A stretch of DNA of 64,000 bases. It comes from Mycteria americana. Its lineage: Eukaryota > Chordata > Aves > Ciconiiformes > Ciconiidae. A program made the translations under genes and the position numbers. The notes beneath the pieces are model-generated. The model saw only the letters and a program-made list of their open reading frames with translations, searched no databases and was not told the origin of the DNA. Below, piece after piece: positions 14,056 to 27,449 of the stretch (its first letter is position 1; each line of letters begins with the position of its first letter). The stretch covers positions 138,346,756 through 138,410,755 of the forward strand of contig NC_134366.1 in NCBI RefSeq assembly GCF_035582795.1, in the 5' to 3' direction.

Positions 14056-14512
14056 GGTAATCATGACAACTGACATTCCATGTTTATTGTAGATACATTT
14101 TGCAGCTAAATTGAGCCCAGTTCAGTGTTTGTCTGTGTGCATTTGTTTTATTCACACGCACATGTTATGACTGTAATTCTCCCCACTGGGAAGCACGATT
14201 TCCAGTTTTTACTGAAAAGAAACAGTGTTAACTTTCAAATGCAGTAGCACATTCTCCAAAAACGACGAAGTATTTCTTTGAAGAGGATGTTCAAGTTACT
14301 TTATTTCCAAATGATCCCACCATGAATGAATGTTTCAGTCCACCCAATCTGTCTGCATAATGTCTTTTCCATAAACTATTTTAACCACTGGAAATTCCTA
14401 ATGTCACGCTTTTGAGTAAAATGCACTTTTAAAATCTGTATGCCATACCATTTATGAATCTAATACCTTACATGTTCTTAGTTTGCTCATTGTCTCATGT
14501 AATTGTGAAGCC

Positions 14513-14518
14513 AATAAA
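14513..14518 (+). terminator. SULF1: AATAAA, intermediate polyadenylation signal candidate
   Basis: A second AATAAA within the 3' UTR. No decisive downstream GU-rich element is visible. Confidence 0.35.
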
Positions 14519-15560
14519 TAGATTGACAGGAAAGAGGTAACCGGCATGGATTGTGGAAACAGACTCTTTGAATATTATTTTAGCAAAAATATTGCATGTT
14601 TGTGTTACTTTGATTTAATTAAATTTACTCTCAGAAAGGTATGGCTAATGATTGTTAACTGTAGGAGGATTTGTTTAAATTGGATTGTTTCCCTATATAT
14701 TGATATTGTCAGTATTAAAAATTCATGAGGTTTTTTGACTTATTTTTTTTCTGATACTGGTAGAAAGGTTTACATCAATACATATATGCTTTTGTCACCA
14801 CATCTGATTTTTATTAGGCTGAACAATATCTTGAAAGCATTATTATAATTTTGAGACTTAAATTCTTTTTGTTTTCAACAGGCATTAAAGGGAATGATAA
14901 AATCATGTTAGATTTACATTATTTTAGATACAAAAGCCACATGAGGTTAAAAATGGTAGTTTAGGTAATTTTTGTTGCTGTATTCTAAATTTTTTCTTGA
15001 ACTTTACCAAACATTACATTTTATAAAGTATAATACAAAAATGACTTTGAAAATTGTATTACTCGAAACTTAGTATCTTCCCTTGCTTTTTTATAAATTT
15101 CTAAATAATTAGCACAACAACAACAAAAGAGAATTACCTCAAACAGATGTAATTCCATAGTGTCCAATTCACGGGTGTGTTTCCTATCTGTTACATGTTA
15201 TTTAGTGTAGTGAGTATTTTTTGGCTATTGAAGCACTGCAGGTTAAACTTACATTCATTGCATTGTATTTTAAGTTGAAACTTTTTAAAAAGGAGATTCT
15301 TTTAGTAGGATTTTAATAATTTTAAGAAGCAGTCTTTTTGATGGACTCTGTACATATGTTAAAATTACTAGCTCTTTATCTGATGTATGTGTCGGGCTGA
15401 TTGATAGAAAAACATATTTATGGTCATGAATGTTGCTATTTGTACATAGGTTTTAAGTTACTAGGATACAGACTGTGTTTTTAAATCTTGTATAATATTT
15501 CTGTGATACTTTTATAGAACAATTCTGGCTTCGGGAAAGTCTAGAAGCAATATTTCTTGA

Positions 15561-15566
15561 AATAAA
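15561..15566 (+). terminator. SULF1: AATAAA, likely distal polyadenylation signal of SULF1
   Basis: AATAAAAAGCG occurs about 2.35 kb after the canonical stop and is followed by T-rich sequence. This is close to the 3' UTR length I recall for vertebrate SULF1, so it is the best candidate for the main 3' end. Confidence 0.55.
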
Positions 15567-16027
15567 AAGCGTTTTACTTTACCTGCTTCAGAGAAGTCCA
15601 GATGATCCAGTTTTCCTCTTAATTAAGATTTATTTTAAAAGTATGTTGACAGTTTCAGTTTTAAGAAACCATCCACATTTAAAGCAATGGGTAACGAAAT
15701 AGCACGCTACATTCTGTTAGTTATAAATTATTCCTGGAGATTGTGAATAATATATATTTTTTGTTTAAGACACGCTGTGATATTTTTTTTTTTTAATTCC
15801 CAATTCATCCGATCCTTTCTTCCTTGAAGTCGACGCACCGAGCTGCACCACCAGCAGTGCCCAGAAGTAAAGCAATGCTACACGGTGCCATTCCCTGCTT
15901 TGCCGCTTTCCCTCCTCCCTGCAGAGCTCTCCCTATGACAGCAAAGTGCAGCAGACCGGACACACAGGGCTTAACGAGAATGGACCACAGATCTCTAGTC
16001 AGGAGCAGTAAATCAAATCTTCACAAA

Positions 16028-16070
16028 ATTTGTGCTACTCCTCCTTCTAGTCAGGAGGAGTAGCACAAAT
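16028..16070. repeat. Perfect 17-bp inverted repeat inside a direct duplication
   Basis: 16028-16044 (ATTTGTGCTACTCCTCC) is the exact reverse complement of 16054-16070, separated by a 9-base loop. The flanks also share direct repeats: CTAGTCAGGAG and AATCTTCACAAAA occur both at about 15996-16028 and at 16048-16080. This mixture of direct and inverted copies is the footprint expected of local template switching. Confidence 0.9.
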
Positions 16071-16377
16071 CTTCACAAAAGGGAATTTAGCTTTCAAGGT
16101 AAACTCTCTCTTACTTGCACTCAACGTTTCTTTGGTGGCCTGTGAATGAGATTAGCTTCATAAGCTAAAATCAGCCTCTGAAGCTATGCTTCTGGATCTC
16201 TTCTTTCTTCTACACAGTCCTTGGACACCGATGCTCCTGCAGACATGAAGTTACAGGTGATGTTTGTGGGAATCAGGAAAAGAGACCAATGGTTAACCTC
16301 AGTGCTCAAAAATCAGTCATTGCAATGCTAGATAGATCCCTGAGAGATGCCTACCCCTGGAAAGCACATTGGCAAAC

Positions 16378-16420
16378 ACAGGATTTCAAAACCCTGTATT
16401 TCAAAACCCTGTATTTCAAA
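16378..16420. repeat. Short tandem repeat, CCCTGTATTTCAAAA type
   Basis: About three imperfect copies of a 15- to 16-base unit (ATTTCAAAACCCTGT) sit in tandem in intergenic DNA. Confidence 0.8.
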
Positions 16421-19400
16421 ACAGGCTGCCGAGCAGGCTGAGCCAGCAAGTTTGGGAGGACTTTAAGGACAAAGGCAAGTTGAAGCAAGGTCCCATACAA
16501 CTACGCCTCATAGCTTTGTGCAGGGAATTATCCAGCTCCAATCATGTGCCCTCCATTCTTTGAAAGTGCATTTCTTTGAAAGAACCAAGCAAGATGCTTT
16601 CTCCTCTCTTAATGCTTGGGTAGAGATAGAGGAGGGAATGGTGCAATAGTGTGGTCCACCCATTCACCCCACTTGTCCTTCCTCCTTACATGACAGCTTG
16701 AAGTACTCACTCAGGAAACAGAAGAGATCGCATCCTCCTCAGCTTGAAAGTGGTCAACCTTCCTTCTTCCAGGACAGCACCCTATCCTCCAAACTATCAG
16801 ATAGTTTAGGTGGGAGCCTTTTTTACAGCTGTCTTACAGGAGTGTGGAGAGAAAAAAATTAAAAAGAGACTTATTCTGTAGCTAAGAGGTACAGGGAGCA
16901 ATGAGCTCTGATCCTTGCTCTCTGGCAACATGCATCAAATATTAAACTAGCCCAAAGGTAAGGGGCCAAAAGCTGTCATATCCCTAAGTAGGTGTGCTAA
17001 GCAGTGTGTTGCTATCCCAATATATCTTGCATTTCTTTCTGTACAGTATTTCGTGTTCTGTAGATGAGGCAGTCAGGTCCATGAGCAGTCCATGGTGTGA
17101 CTGTCAGGAACTCTTGCAGGCTTCAGGCAGTTGCAGGCTCAGGAGGAAAACAAATGCCTAGATCTGACTTCGTGGGCAAGCGCTCCTCACAGCAGGCAAG
17201 TGGAGGCCCGAGAAGAGGACCTTCTGGGCTTTTTCTGATCTGCAAAATAATGGCAGGTGTGCCTTTTTTGAAAGGCACTACATAGTTATCTACTTTCTGA
17301 AGAGGGCCTGGAGCTGGACAGGAATAACTTTAAGGCTTACACATCTTTGGGAGGTGTCAACGTTATTTGAAATGCTTCCTCTGGGATTTAAAAGAAGGCA
17401 GCCAGTACTGCCCTCACACCCTTGGACTGTGTGAGACACTTTCTGAGACCTCTTACCAACTCAAAGCCTTCAAGAAAAGCAAAGATGGATAATGCTTCGT
17501 TTCCAGAACTTCAGACATGAGTTAGTTGCTGTTAAGGGTAGGTAAATCCTCTTGGTCCTGAAGTGTTAATGCACACAAACAGCTAAAAAAAAAAAAAAAT
17601 TAAGGCTCTTGGGTAACATTTGGATCACAGCATCATTCTGGAGTTCAGGTTTATTTCACAGCTGAGTGAAGGGTTTTTCAGAGTGCAGGTCTGGGCATAG
17701 ACACCCCCCAATCTCCCCACCAAAATCCCTTTAGATGCCTGCAGCTGTCTACATTGGCAGTCACTGAAGCACAGCGGAAGAGGATCTGTGTGGTGAAACA
17801 GTTGGGGCTGAGAAGCCAAGAGCTGCAGCAACCCTGTTCAGGGAGGATTCGCTCAGGACCGGTCTTGAGGCCCAAGGACCCATGGGTGGCTGGTGCCCAC
17901 TACGTGTGATGCTGTAATAAAACTCCCTCCTTTAGTTTCAGCAAAAAACAATCCAGTTCGTGTGCTCTGACACCACTTTGCAGCGAGAACCCACATGCAG
18001 TAAGTGGGGAGTCATTTCGAAAACGTATGTCCCACCTGAAGGGACGCAATCACAGCCCGAGCCACCTCGGAGCTGCCCGGGGTAACTGTACTCCGGCTCA
18101 GGCAGCAGATGTCAGTGCAGAGACACACAACAGTGTCTCTCCTTGGCCCCTGCACCACCCCGCTGGGCTTCCAACCCCTGCCAAGGTAGCTCATTTATTC
18201 GGTTTTCAACTCGCAACGATACCCTTGATGTGCTGGAAATCTACTGATGATAACTTCATCCACGGCACAGTCCATGGTTTAACAGTTGTAGTCTTGGACA
18301 CTGGTGACATTCAGGGGGATCTGCAAGACGGTTTTTTGCGTGGTTATATGTACTGGAAATGAAAATGGGTAAGTCTTACTTTGAGCTTGGAAGTCAGAGA
18401 GGATCTGGACCGCATAGATTTCTCTGCCGTCCGTGGGACGGTAGCTCCTCCCTGGCTGCGCACATCGGCTGAAGCTGCACTGCTGGCTGAGGACTCAAAT
18501 CTGCTAGGTGCTGTGCACACCGCGGCAGTTTCTGTGGTCTGAAACCAAATGCACTTAAGATACCTCAGAAAGACAAGCCATGTCCTGAATCAATGTGAAT
18601 GCAGCTGCCCCGTGGCAGCAAAGTCTTGTTTGGTTATTGCTGAGGTGTGGGGGCTCGTAGTATTCACCAGGCAGCGAGGATGTTTCATAGAAGCAAGCCA
18701 CAGCTTATCCAGCCATGAAACACACACTACAGGTCAAAATACTTCCAGTATAAAGCCTCAATAATGAAACATGTCTAGAAAAATATATTCAACTTCAACC
18801 TGTGTTCTTTTGATCTTGAAAGACCAGGCTGCCTTGGGACAGAATTTCCATCCAAGGATAAATCTATACTTTTAAATAAAAGTGAGTCCAGAGAGTAGAA
18901 AACCTAGCTCCAAAACCAAATTGTACGAACAAGGTCAGGTCACATCCACACTGCTAGACCAGGCTGAGGCTTACCCCATCCACGTTATGCAGCACTTAGC
19001 CCTGGGTCTCCCCTTGGCTCTGTGCTGATATTGCTGTGGACCCAAAATAAGCAATTTCCAATTATTTCCATTTTTAAATGTCTGTGGTAATACAAGACCT
19101 GCGTTGCAGCCACCAGAGCTCTTACGGTGTGGTACTGCGGTGTGTGCTGCAGCCCCTGCAGCGCTGCATGAGGACACGGGGGTCCCCGACGCACAGCCTG
19201 TGCTTTTGGGTGCCTGCAGGAACTGGGGGAACCAAACCTGGCTCAGCCAGTTCTGACTTGTGGGAGGTCTCTGTGGCATAGCCCTTCCCCACAAACCACA
19301 CGGAGGTAGTTTGCTGGCATGGTCCAAATCAGAGCCAAGGAGAGAACTAAGCACTAAGCAGTGTGGATATCAGGAGTCCAGTCCTTGGGTTCATGCCCTG

Positions 19401-22400
19401 GCCCTCTTTCACTGAGTAGCGTAGATGCACATAGGCTCGTATCCTATGTATTTTTTCCAGCTGTCAATATCTATTTCAAACAAATTTGTGTTTCTTAGCA
19501 TTTAACTAGTATCAATCAAATTTAGTGTTAGAGTTTAGCATGGAATTTTACAGTTTATTTCTGCAGGGTCAATACTTAGTTGTCATTCGGTGGTCACTGA
19601 ATTCAGTGGAAAGATTTGTTTTTGTCTGACTACGCACTAAAAGACCAAATACTTTGTCACCTGATCCAGAATGATTGCACAGCAACCCACGTACCTTTTC
19701 TGCTGCTTCCTTTTTTTGATCAGAAATAAAACACACTCGATATGCTATTTTTTATTTCCAAATATCAAGTATTCAAGAGTTTGTTTTGTAAACACATGTT
19801 TACAACAGATGCTGACAATAGATTTCATTAAATGATGTGTTACACAGCTTTAAAATTATTCTAAGCTCTGCTGAGAAATAAATATCAATTTAAAAACCCC
19901 ATACAGGAGCCTAAAGTATGCAAAACAAACCGCATAAACCAATTAGTCTCTTTTTACCACAGCACAGCACCCACACACTCATACGGTCAGACATACTCTA
20001 CGAATTTCCTTAATACTCTACACATTTGCTTAATAATGAGTTTTTTAAAAACTAAACAGTTACAGGCAGTGTGCCCACTCCATGCTCCTAACATACTACC
20101 CAGACTATTCTGTTGCTGTTCTGCTTAAATCATTTGGTAGAGGTATGCACTGCAGCCAAGGGCAAAACTCCCATTTGCTCAGCTGGGGAAAAGAGCAGGT
20201 CTTCTCTGAGGAAAGTCTTGTCCTGTAGATGAGGACTCACACTTCTTTGAGTGAAAGTCACTCAGCCATGGATCACACTCACTCCAAATTCTTTTTCTTT
20301 GTACCAAAACTCAGTTCCAGATGATTTTGTACAGGTTTTTTTGTTTTGAAATTTCCCTCTGTGTTTTCAAATAAGGAATTTGTCAAAGAGGTAAAATTTC
20401 TGATCTGCCAGTCGGAGGTGTACCTCTCAGTGCTATTTAGGATACGGATGCCTTCTCTGCATGAGCAGGCACAGTAACACAAAATAATTACCTTTCAGAA
20501 TTCAAAATGGAAGGGAAAAATTTTGTCTTCAAGATTTTAAAACCTGTTTTAAATAGTAGCTCACTTCAAAGTTGACCAGATCTGGCCTTTTTCCATTGCT
20601 AGAGCTAGAACTTGCTCTTATTCTACCCTTATCTTTCTGGTATTCCATGGAAGAACACTAATATTTCAGATCTGAATCCTCAATTTAATTCAAACGCTTA
20701 CTAACGTTGCTTGGTTAAGGGGTCCCAGAATTTAGCCCAGTGTTTCTTGTCATTACTATAGAATTTATTTTCAGCCTCCGCTTAAGCAAAGCCACTAAAT
20801 AAAGTAACACTCTACAGCAGGATGAATACATCCTACCTGAGATTTCTGTGGTCTGTATAGCTTTTACCTTAGCTGTTAGCGCTGGGCCAAATCCTACACT
20901 GCCTCCTGAAATGACTTTCCCACAGAAGAGCTAGGTAGGAACTGGCCCAGGAATTATAAACACTGCCTTTGCTGGAGCAGTCCAGACTTTAAGAACAAAA
21001 CCACATGCAGTTGCATTATTGACATGCCTTGAATATGTCATTTAAGTCATAGTGAACACATCATAAAATACTTCAGTACCTATTAGCACCACAGTGTTGT
21101 TTAGTCCAAAGATTATCAAGCTGGCTCACCCTTCCCCGAGGTGAACAATGTTTTGGATTCTTTTTGTAGCCCTTCATGAATTCCACAGCTTTTCACCTAT
21201 TCTGTATCATGAACAAAATGTTGTTACAGGATAACATTGTGACAACTGGTTTGAGACAGAAAAAATGAGAAAATACAGTACACACAACGGATAATGTAAT
21301 AATGAGAAGAGTAGAATGGAACCTGAATAAATAAGCATCTATTTCATAACACTTGAAGCCAAGAAAAGTTTGGAGCTACTTTGAACTTGCAGAGCTATGT
21401 CTGTGTTTGAAAGGCTGTTTAAGTCAAAAGAAAACAGCTTCTCTGAAGGACTGGAGGGGGGCGTTGCTAAAAACTACAGTTGTTAGCTGTAGTTAATGTA
21501 ATGGATATGGTTATCGGATATGGATACTGCTAGCTGTCTTCCTTAATTTATGTAACATATCCTGTGGAAAGGATAGGGAAAAATTCCTTCCTGAGGATCA
21601 GGCAGGCTTTCAAACCTTTGCCCACATAATAACATGTATTAGTGATATTCAGTGAAAAGACGAAGAATCATGTGAACCCTGGCTATACCTAGTCCCCACG
21701 CTGAAGGCTCCACATCTCTACTCTGCGACAATGTTTACACATAAGCTTTTTGAATTGTTATTGGTAAAACAAGATGTTATAAGAAAAAAAGAAAGCCCTA
21801 ATTCTATACCAAAGAATGAATCTGCCACCATGACGTCAACTGTTCCTCTTCTAAGCACTCTAAAGGATAAAAATGTCTATAAAATCAAGTCCAATATGTG
21901 AAGAACCTGAAATGTGTTGATACAGGTTCAACCTACAAGGGGCAAACACTCTGTCCAAAGCAATGCCAATTCAGATAGCAGGTCAGATAAATCTCCGCTA
22001 CCAGATGTTTTAAGCCCCTGGAAAGCAATCACAGCTGGATGGCTTCAGCTGGGGGAACCCCGACACTGCAGCACGCAGCATGGCATCTCCTATGCCATTA
22101 TAAAAGACACATTATTGAGAAAACAGAAAAAGATAAACTTGTTTAGGAAATATTTTGTCTTTGATATCCGAAAACAGTAGTAGTAACCAGTGAACAGAGT
22201 ATAAAAGCTAAACAAGCACTTGATATCACTTAGTTCCCAGACACGTTCTAAAGCGCCAGCTTGTTAATGTCCAACCCAAGGTACTGGCCCAGTCCTTCAG
22301 TCTCATCATCAGACTGATGAGGCTAAGAATCTGGCTCCAAAATAGCAATAAGACACTTTGGACCTATTTATCAGCAGTTTTATGTAAATATAACACTACG

Positions 22401-24276
22401 AAGAGCTGTGGTATTACACACATAGGAAGTATAGTAAGGCAGTAATAATTCAGGCATTTGGGAGGAAAATCCACAAGAACAGTACAGAAGGTGCTGACCC
22501 CTCTCCCAGCCATGCCATTTGGAGCACCATGCACTCTGCTCCGCTTGTGCAGGATACTGATAATTTGTCATCTGAACCTCTAGGTCCAAATCCTGTGAAA
22601 GGTTACAATCTGAACCTACAGCATTACTTGAGCAATTTCATTGGCTTTAAGGTCAGAAAGATGCCCATATTTAATCTATCTCCCCACATAATGCACAGAT
22701 TTTCAGCCAGAAACTTCATAAAATAAGTGAATGGCAGGAAGAGCTAGAATGTGTCTTTGAGCATGTCCACAAAATATTTTGAAGTTTAGTTATATTTGAA
22801 AATGAAAGCTTTCCTCCATTGCCAGATATATAAGTAGCCACATGTGAATGCCACAGGGGAGTACTCGAGTGCTACTTTGTGCTATTCTGGTTACAATGAT
22901 CAGTGAAAAAAACTCAGTATGGGGAAAAAAACTCAGTATGGAAATTACTCTTTGGGTAGAGGAACTCCTTTTTGAATGCAGATGGGATTTGGTCCAATAC
23001 TTACATGCCTGCATTATTTTTAAGTGCATTACTTAAGTATATAAACTTACACCCATATTTAAGTGTTCTGCTGGATCAGAGCCATAATGAATGGTTAAAG
23101 CTACAAATTAATAAGCTGTATTTAAAAAAAAAGAAAACATTTTTGAAAACGCTACACTCAAGTGTTTGTAACTAATTTAGGGGCTTTCAAACTTACATTT
23201 CTAATACCTAGGAGGAGATTTGTGCCCCTACTTCACTTACAGAACAGGAAGTTCTGAGGAATTGCATGTTACTACATGCGCTTTTAAAGATACAATGGCT
23301 GATCAAAAAACTGAAAGTTTCCAATTAAATATAAATTGCAACACAATATTCAACGCATTTCTTGCAGCTGCTCACACTGTACTGAAAGGACCTAAAATGC
23401 TACCAGTTCCAAATTATACCATATTATATCCAGTATGCTCATGGGGAAAAAGGAGAATCAAAACCATAGGGCTTTTGCCTAGAATTAGAAATACAGAGTC
23501 CCACTCTCCAGCTATTCCAGCCAAGACCACAGCCCCCGAAAGCTCTACGAACCATCTGCTGAGGGTGCTACACTCGTAAGCACCCAAGGCCATGGCCATG
23601 CCCTTTCTGAAGTTTTCCCCTTTTTGAAGAAACAGGGATGAATGGGAGCCTAAGCAGGGACGATTACCGGTTCAGTCAAGTCCATGTATTGGGGCTACTT
23701 CTCCTCTCATGTCCCTCACTCTAAATCAGGAATAAGTGGTGTAAAAGGAAATTAGTCTGTCCTTGTAATGGCACGATGGCACTTTGTGGACTTGTAGTTA
23801 ATCACAGGGTGTTGTTGCTCCATATTATCCCTGGCTGGTTAACTGCAGGCAGACGACTTGCGTTTGCTACCGATAGCAGCCTGTAGGTGAGCAGGACCTC
23901 TGCTTTACATTTTCTTGTGCTCGCTGCTACCCAAACTTTAGTGTTTGGGGGTACAGAGGGAAGGTGGTGGAAATTACACATCAATGGAATTTTATATTCC
24001 CTGGTCAGAGGGTTTCATGGCAGGAAGACAGCACGGCCACCTTCACTGGGTGATAGATAAAGCTCCTTTTTTCTTCTGGTGAGTTGGTTTAGCACCACAC
24101 ATTGATCATGACTACTGCTAGGGATGCACACAACTTCTCTAGCAATTTTGCTTCCTTCAGCAACGACAACCTCAGAAAATAGTGTTTGTTCAGCAGGTCT
24201 CAGTCCATATTTCAGTCAATGTTGATAATGCTGGAACTGACTTCTTTAGAAAGCTAATGTGTTTCCCCTGCGTGCC

Positions 24277-27200
24277 TTTATTGGCTTAGACTGTTATAGC
24301 TTACTCACAATAAAGCCTCCTTCAGGAATCAATCAAAAACTGGCGAGAGTTTGGGTTTTCTTTTTTTCTTCCAGAGGATGCTGATTTAATTGATTTTGTA
24401 GAAATGTATTCATATTGTCAAAATCATCTGTATCAAAAAATATGAATTATTTTTTATGTTATGTTTTGTTTTGCATATAATTTTGAAAGGAAAATTAAAA
24501 GGCTATTGAAAGTATGTAAACAAGGCTTTTTCAGTGTTTCCAAAGTGAACATCTTTCCCTCCACATTCCAGTTTCTCAAACATTTCAAAAAATGAATGTT
24601 TTTAGAAGTGTAAGTGTCAGGATTTCCTAAAAAGCAGGTGGTCTCCATTCCAACAATCTCCGAATTTCCTTGAAATCAGCTCAGAAGCAGCAGCAGTTGC
24701 AGATGTGTCACTTCTATCACTCTCCTTCTCTGCCATCAATGTCAGCTCCTGACAATCCTACAAGCCTGATCTGCTCTCCCTTGTTATTCAGATGGAACAG
24801 AAGTGCACACAAGGCATGAAACAGAATAGATCTGGATGGATGATTCATTTCCAGCCTTTTACAATTCCCTAAATGCTCTGTTTCTGAGGTATTTGAAAAG
24901 ATTGTCGCTCTTCACCTCATCCCGTGCTGATTAAAATGGGCGAGTGACTAAAATGGACGGGTGATGGGCTGCAATTACACTTTGTCCCGCTACTTTGCCT
25001 CAGTTTTTGCCATGGCAGGAATTTCTCGGTGCAAGAAGCATTTGAGACTGGGGCAAAAGGAGACACTTTTATCATCTATTCTGATGTATAGCAAAAAAAA
25101 TATACTCAATACCTTTGAGCCAAGGAAATTTATTCCTCGGGATAAGAAGTGTAGAAGCTAACATCTCAGGTGGCACAGGACTGAGGATGTTTTGTGCCTG
25201 GTGGCTTGATTCCAAAAAGCTATTAATATGTATAGAATCGCAGGAAGTGATTAAAACAATATTCTTCTACATTGTAGTTTGGAGTAGAAGCATCTGAGTT
25301 TGCAGCCACAGAGAGTGGAAATCGTTAGAAGCCACATAAATGGACTGAGACATTCTGAAATAAGCAGCCACCATTTGAAGCAGGGGAACCACCAGCCCAG
25401 GGGGTAGCCCCATGTGCCGGTCAAGGAGAGCCAGGACATGAGGGAAGAAGGCAGCCGGCAAAGGAAAAGGACAGGGAAATCTACTCTTCCCAGGACAACT
25501 CCATGGATGCCAAGGAGAGTACTGTCTTTAATTTCAAGGACTTGGTTCCATATAAAGTTTGATCATTAATAAATTAAATCATTGATAAATTAAGAATTAA
25601 ACCAGGAATAACTCTGTTCAAAAATATGTAGAAGTTCTGCTCTCTTCTATTTATTTTCACACAAGCCCCCACATCGCAAAATCCAAACCTGCCTGTCACT
25701 GAGTCCTCTTAAAATGGTGTTTTTAATTTCTTAAACTTCTAAGACTTTCCCTGCAGGGCAAAATACAACTTTGATTTCCCAGTGTCCACCTGAAATCATT
25801 CTCTGCCCTTTGAGACATCATTAATACGTCATAAGCATGGCACTACAAAGCCTCCAGAGTAAGAAATGAGATGCCAAGTACATTTGATTAGAAAGTCTCA
25901 GCAGCTCCCGGGGAGAAAACACACTACAGTAATTTGGAATAAGCAAAGGCCACATCACGTCCCCTGGGTCCATGCTTGCAGACAATTTCTATTCTTAGCT
26001 CTTCCCCTGGAAGGCAAAGGAGAGATGACTCGCCCTTTGCCTTCACAGAAGCATTCAATGAAGCTGAGAAAATGAAAGGCGGCCACGCGTGGGACAAACC
26101 ATGCAACTATGACCTCCAGCCCTGCCCCACCAGCCTGCCCAGCACCGGGCAGAGGCAGAGGCAGAAGCGGGGCAGAAACGAGAGGGACCCGGGGTCTGAG
26201 CCGGCGTCCCCTCCGCAGCAGTCCTCGGTGGCGGAGAGCACAGCACCCCGCCGGTGCCAGGAGGGGAAAGCCTCGTACCAGGCACGGCGGCGGGCAGGCT
26301 GCTTGCGGCCCCCTTGAAGGGTCTCTCTGCTCGCTCCCGCAGCAGGCAGTGAGCGGTGCCAGCCCGAACCCCGGGCCGTCGCTGGCTGCGAGGGGCCCGC
26401 CGGGTCCCAGGCGGCCACTCAGACACAAAACGAGGCCATCAGCTCTCCCTCGAGATTTTTTCACTGAAGCTGAACTAGACTGGCACACGTTTCTGAAGGA
26501 CAGCCAAGATCTTCCTATAAAGCTGTAAGTGGTTGTTTTCTTCTTCAGGAAAAGTATGGATTTGGTGCTAGTAACGACCACCCAAATAACTGTCTGTATC
26601 ATTACAGAAATATGCACATATCTGCTCTGGTACGTGTGTTTGATTCCTACATCTTAATGTTATTACAAATTAATAATGAAGTTTTTTACTCCAAGCATTA
26701 TACTTTCCTAGCCTGTGTACTTTGTGAAGAATGACTACATCCCATCAAATGAAAATTAATGCACATTTTGACAGGATAAAAATATTATGACTCAACATTT
26801 GCAAACGTTACCTGATGCATAACTTTTGTATGGCTTAACATGTTATTAACAGTACTTTAAACCTTACGTTCTTTTTTAATTTAATGCTTATGTCTGAAAA
26901 TAGCCGCTTTCAAATTCAGTTGCAGTAATGTCTTTAAAAGCAAACTTCAAACTTAATTTGCTGCACATACAATTATCCAAATAAGTTGCATAGTTTAAAT
27001 AAGTTCAGTTGTGCTTTGTAGCAGAACTCACAGTAATTACTCATCTCTTAAAAATACGTTTTGTGGATGTGAAGTTGACGATACATTTAAGCATCTTTGT
27101 GACATCTAGACATCAACAATATGAGTTTTTGTCACTCTTCCACTGACTTCTGCTGTTCATAATACCTCACCCTTACATTGATATTAGATCAGAGCATGGA

Positions 27201-27449
27201 CATTAATGGACACATCTGAAATAATTAAAACCACAATTTTTAAAACTCCATTGTCGGGAAGGGAGAAATAAGAACTTGGGTTGGTTTGAGGTATCCAGCC
27301 CTCAGGAACATACTATGGTTGTTTGCATTAAGCTTTGTTGGTTTTATCACGTGTTACATTTAGATTAAAAATAGAAGGCACAGGTGTTTTACAAGGCGCC
27401 GTAATTAAGTCAACCAACAAAACTAAATATTACATTACCAAGCTGGGGT
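24277..27449 (-). other. SLCO5A1: SLCO5A1 3' UTR, extent uncertain
   Basis: This is the sequence following the SLCO5A1 stop codon, read on the - strand. Candidate AATAAA signals on that strand are at 25650-25655, 25129-25134 and 24277-24282. The last lies in GCCAATAAAGGC and is taken here as the boundary only provisionally. The region contains the CpG-rich island at about 26070-26460. No coding sequence is supported. Confidence 0.35.
26070..26460. promoter_or_regulatory. Isolated CpG-rich island near the SLCO5A1 3' end
   Basis: A stretch of about 390 bp is visibly rich in G+C and CpG (for example CGGCGGGCAGG, GCCGGCGTCC, CCGGGCCGTCGC) within strongly AT-rich surroundings. It lies 1.0-1.4 kb past the SLCO5A1 stop. 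A good + strand donor (AGCT|GTAAGTGG, GT at 26525) follows within 70 bases. This arrangement would suit the promoter and first exon of a transcript antisense to SLCO5A1. Open frames of 103-220 codons exist on both strands, but they are low-complexity Pro/Arg/Gly/Ala and best explained by GC content. Confidence 0.45.

Larger units (their letters stand above)
13207..15590 (+). other. SULF1: SULF1 3' untranslated region (canonical isoform)
   Basis: Sequence from the TAA at 13204 to the region just after AATAAA at 15561. Its first 793 bases overlap the long alternative frame. After 14000 it becomes strongly AT-rich with scattered ATTTA pentamers, as expected of a 3' UTR. The end point is inferred from the polyadenylation signal, not measured. 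Confidence 0.7.
15591..24276. other. Intergenic region between convergent SULF1 and SLCO5A1 (may include distal SLCO5A1 3' UTR)
   Basis: No protein gene was recognised. Contents include a long perfect inverted repeat at 16028-16070, a small tandem repeat at 16378-16420, moderately GC-rich patches at about 18040-18560 and 19100-19220, and otherwise AT-rich sequence. TTTATT at 19751-19756 (AATAAA on the - strand) is a possible far-distal polyadenylation signal for SLCO5A1. In that case the stretch 19.75-27.45 kb would be UTR. Open frames here are short and lack coding features. Confidence 0.6.

Noticed and set aside
25955..26617. 220-codon ORF on the - strand and 103-139-codon ORFs on both strands
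   Set aside because: All lie over the CpG-rich island. High GC removes stops in every frame, and the deduced proteins are low-complexity Pro/Arg/Gly/Ala with no recognisable domain.
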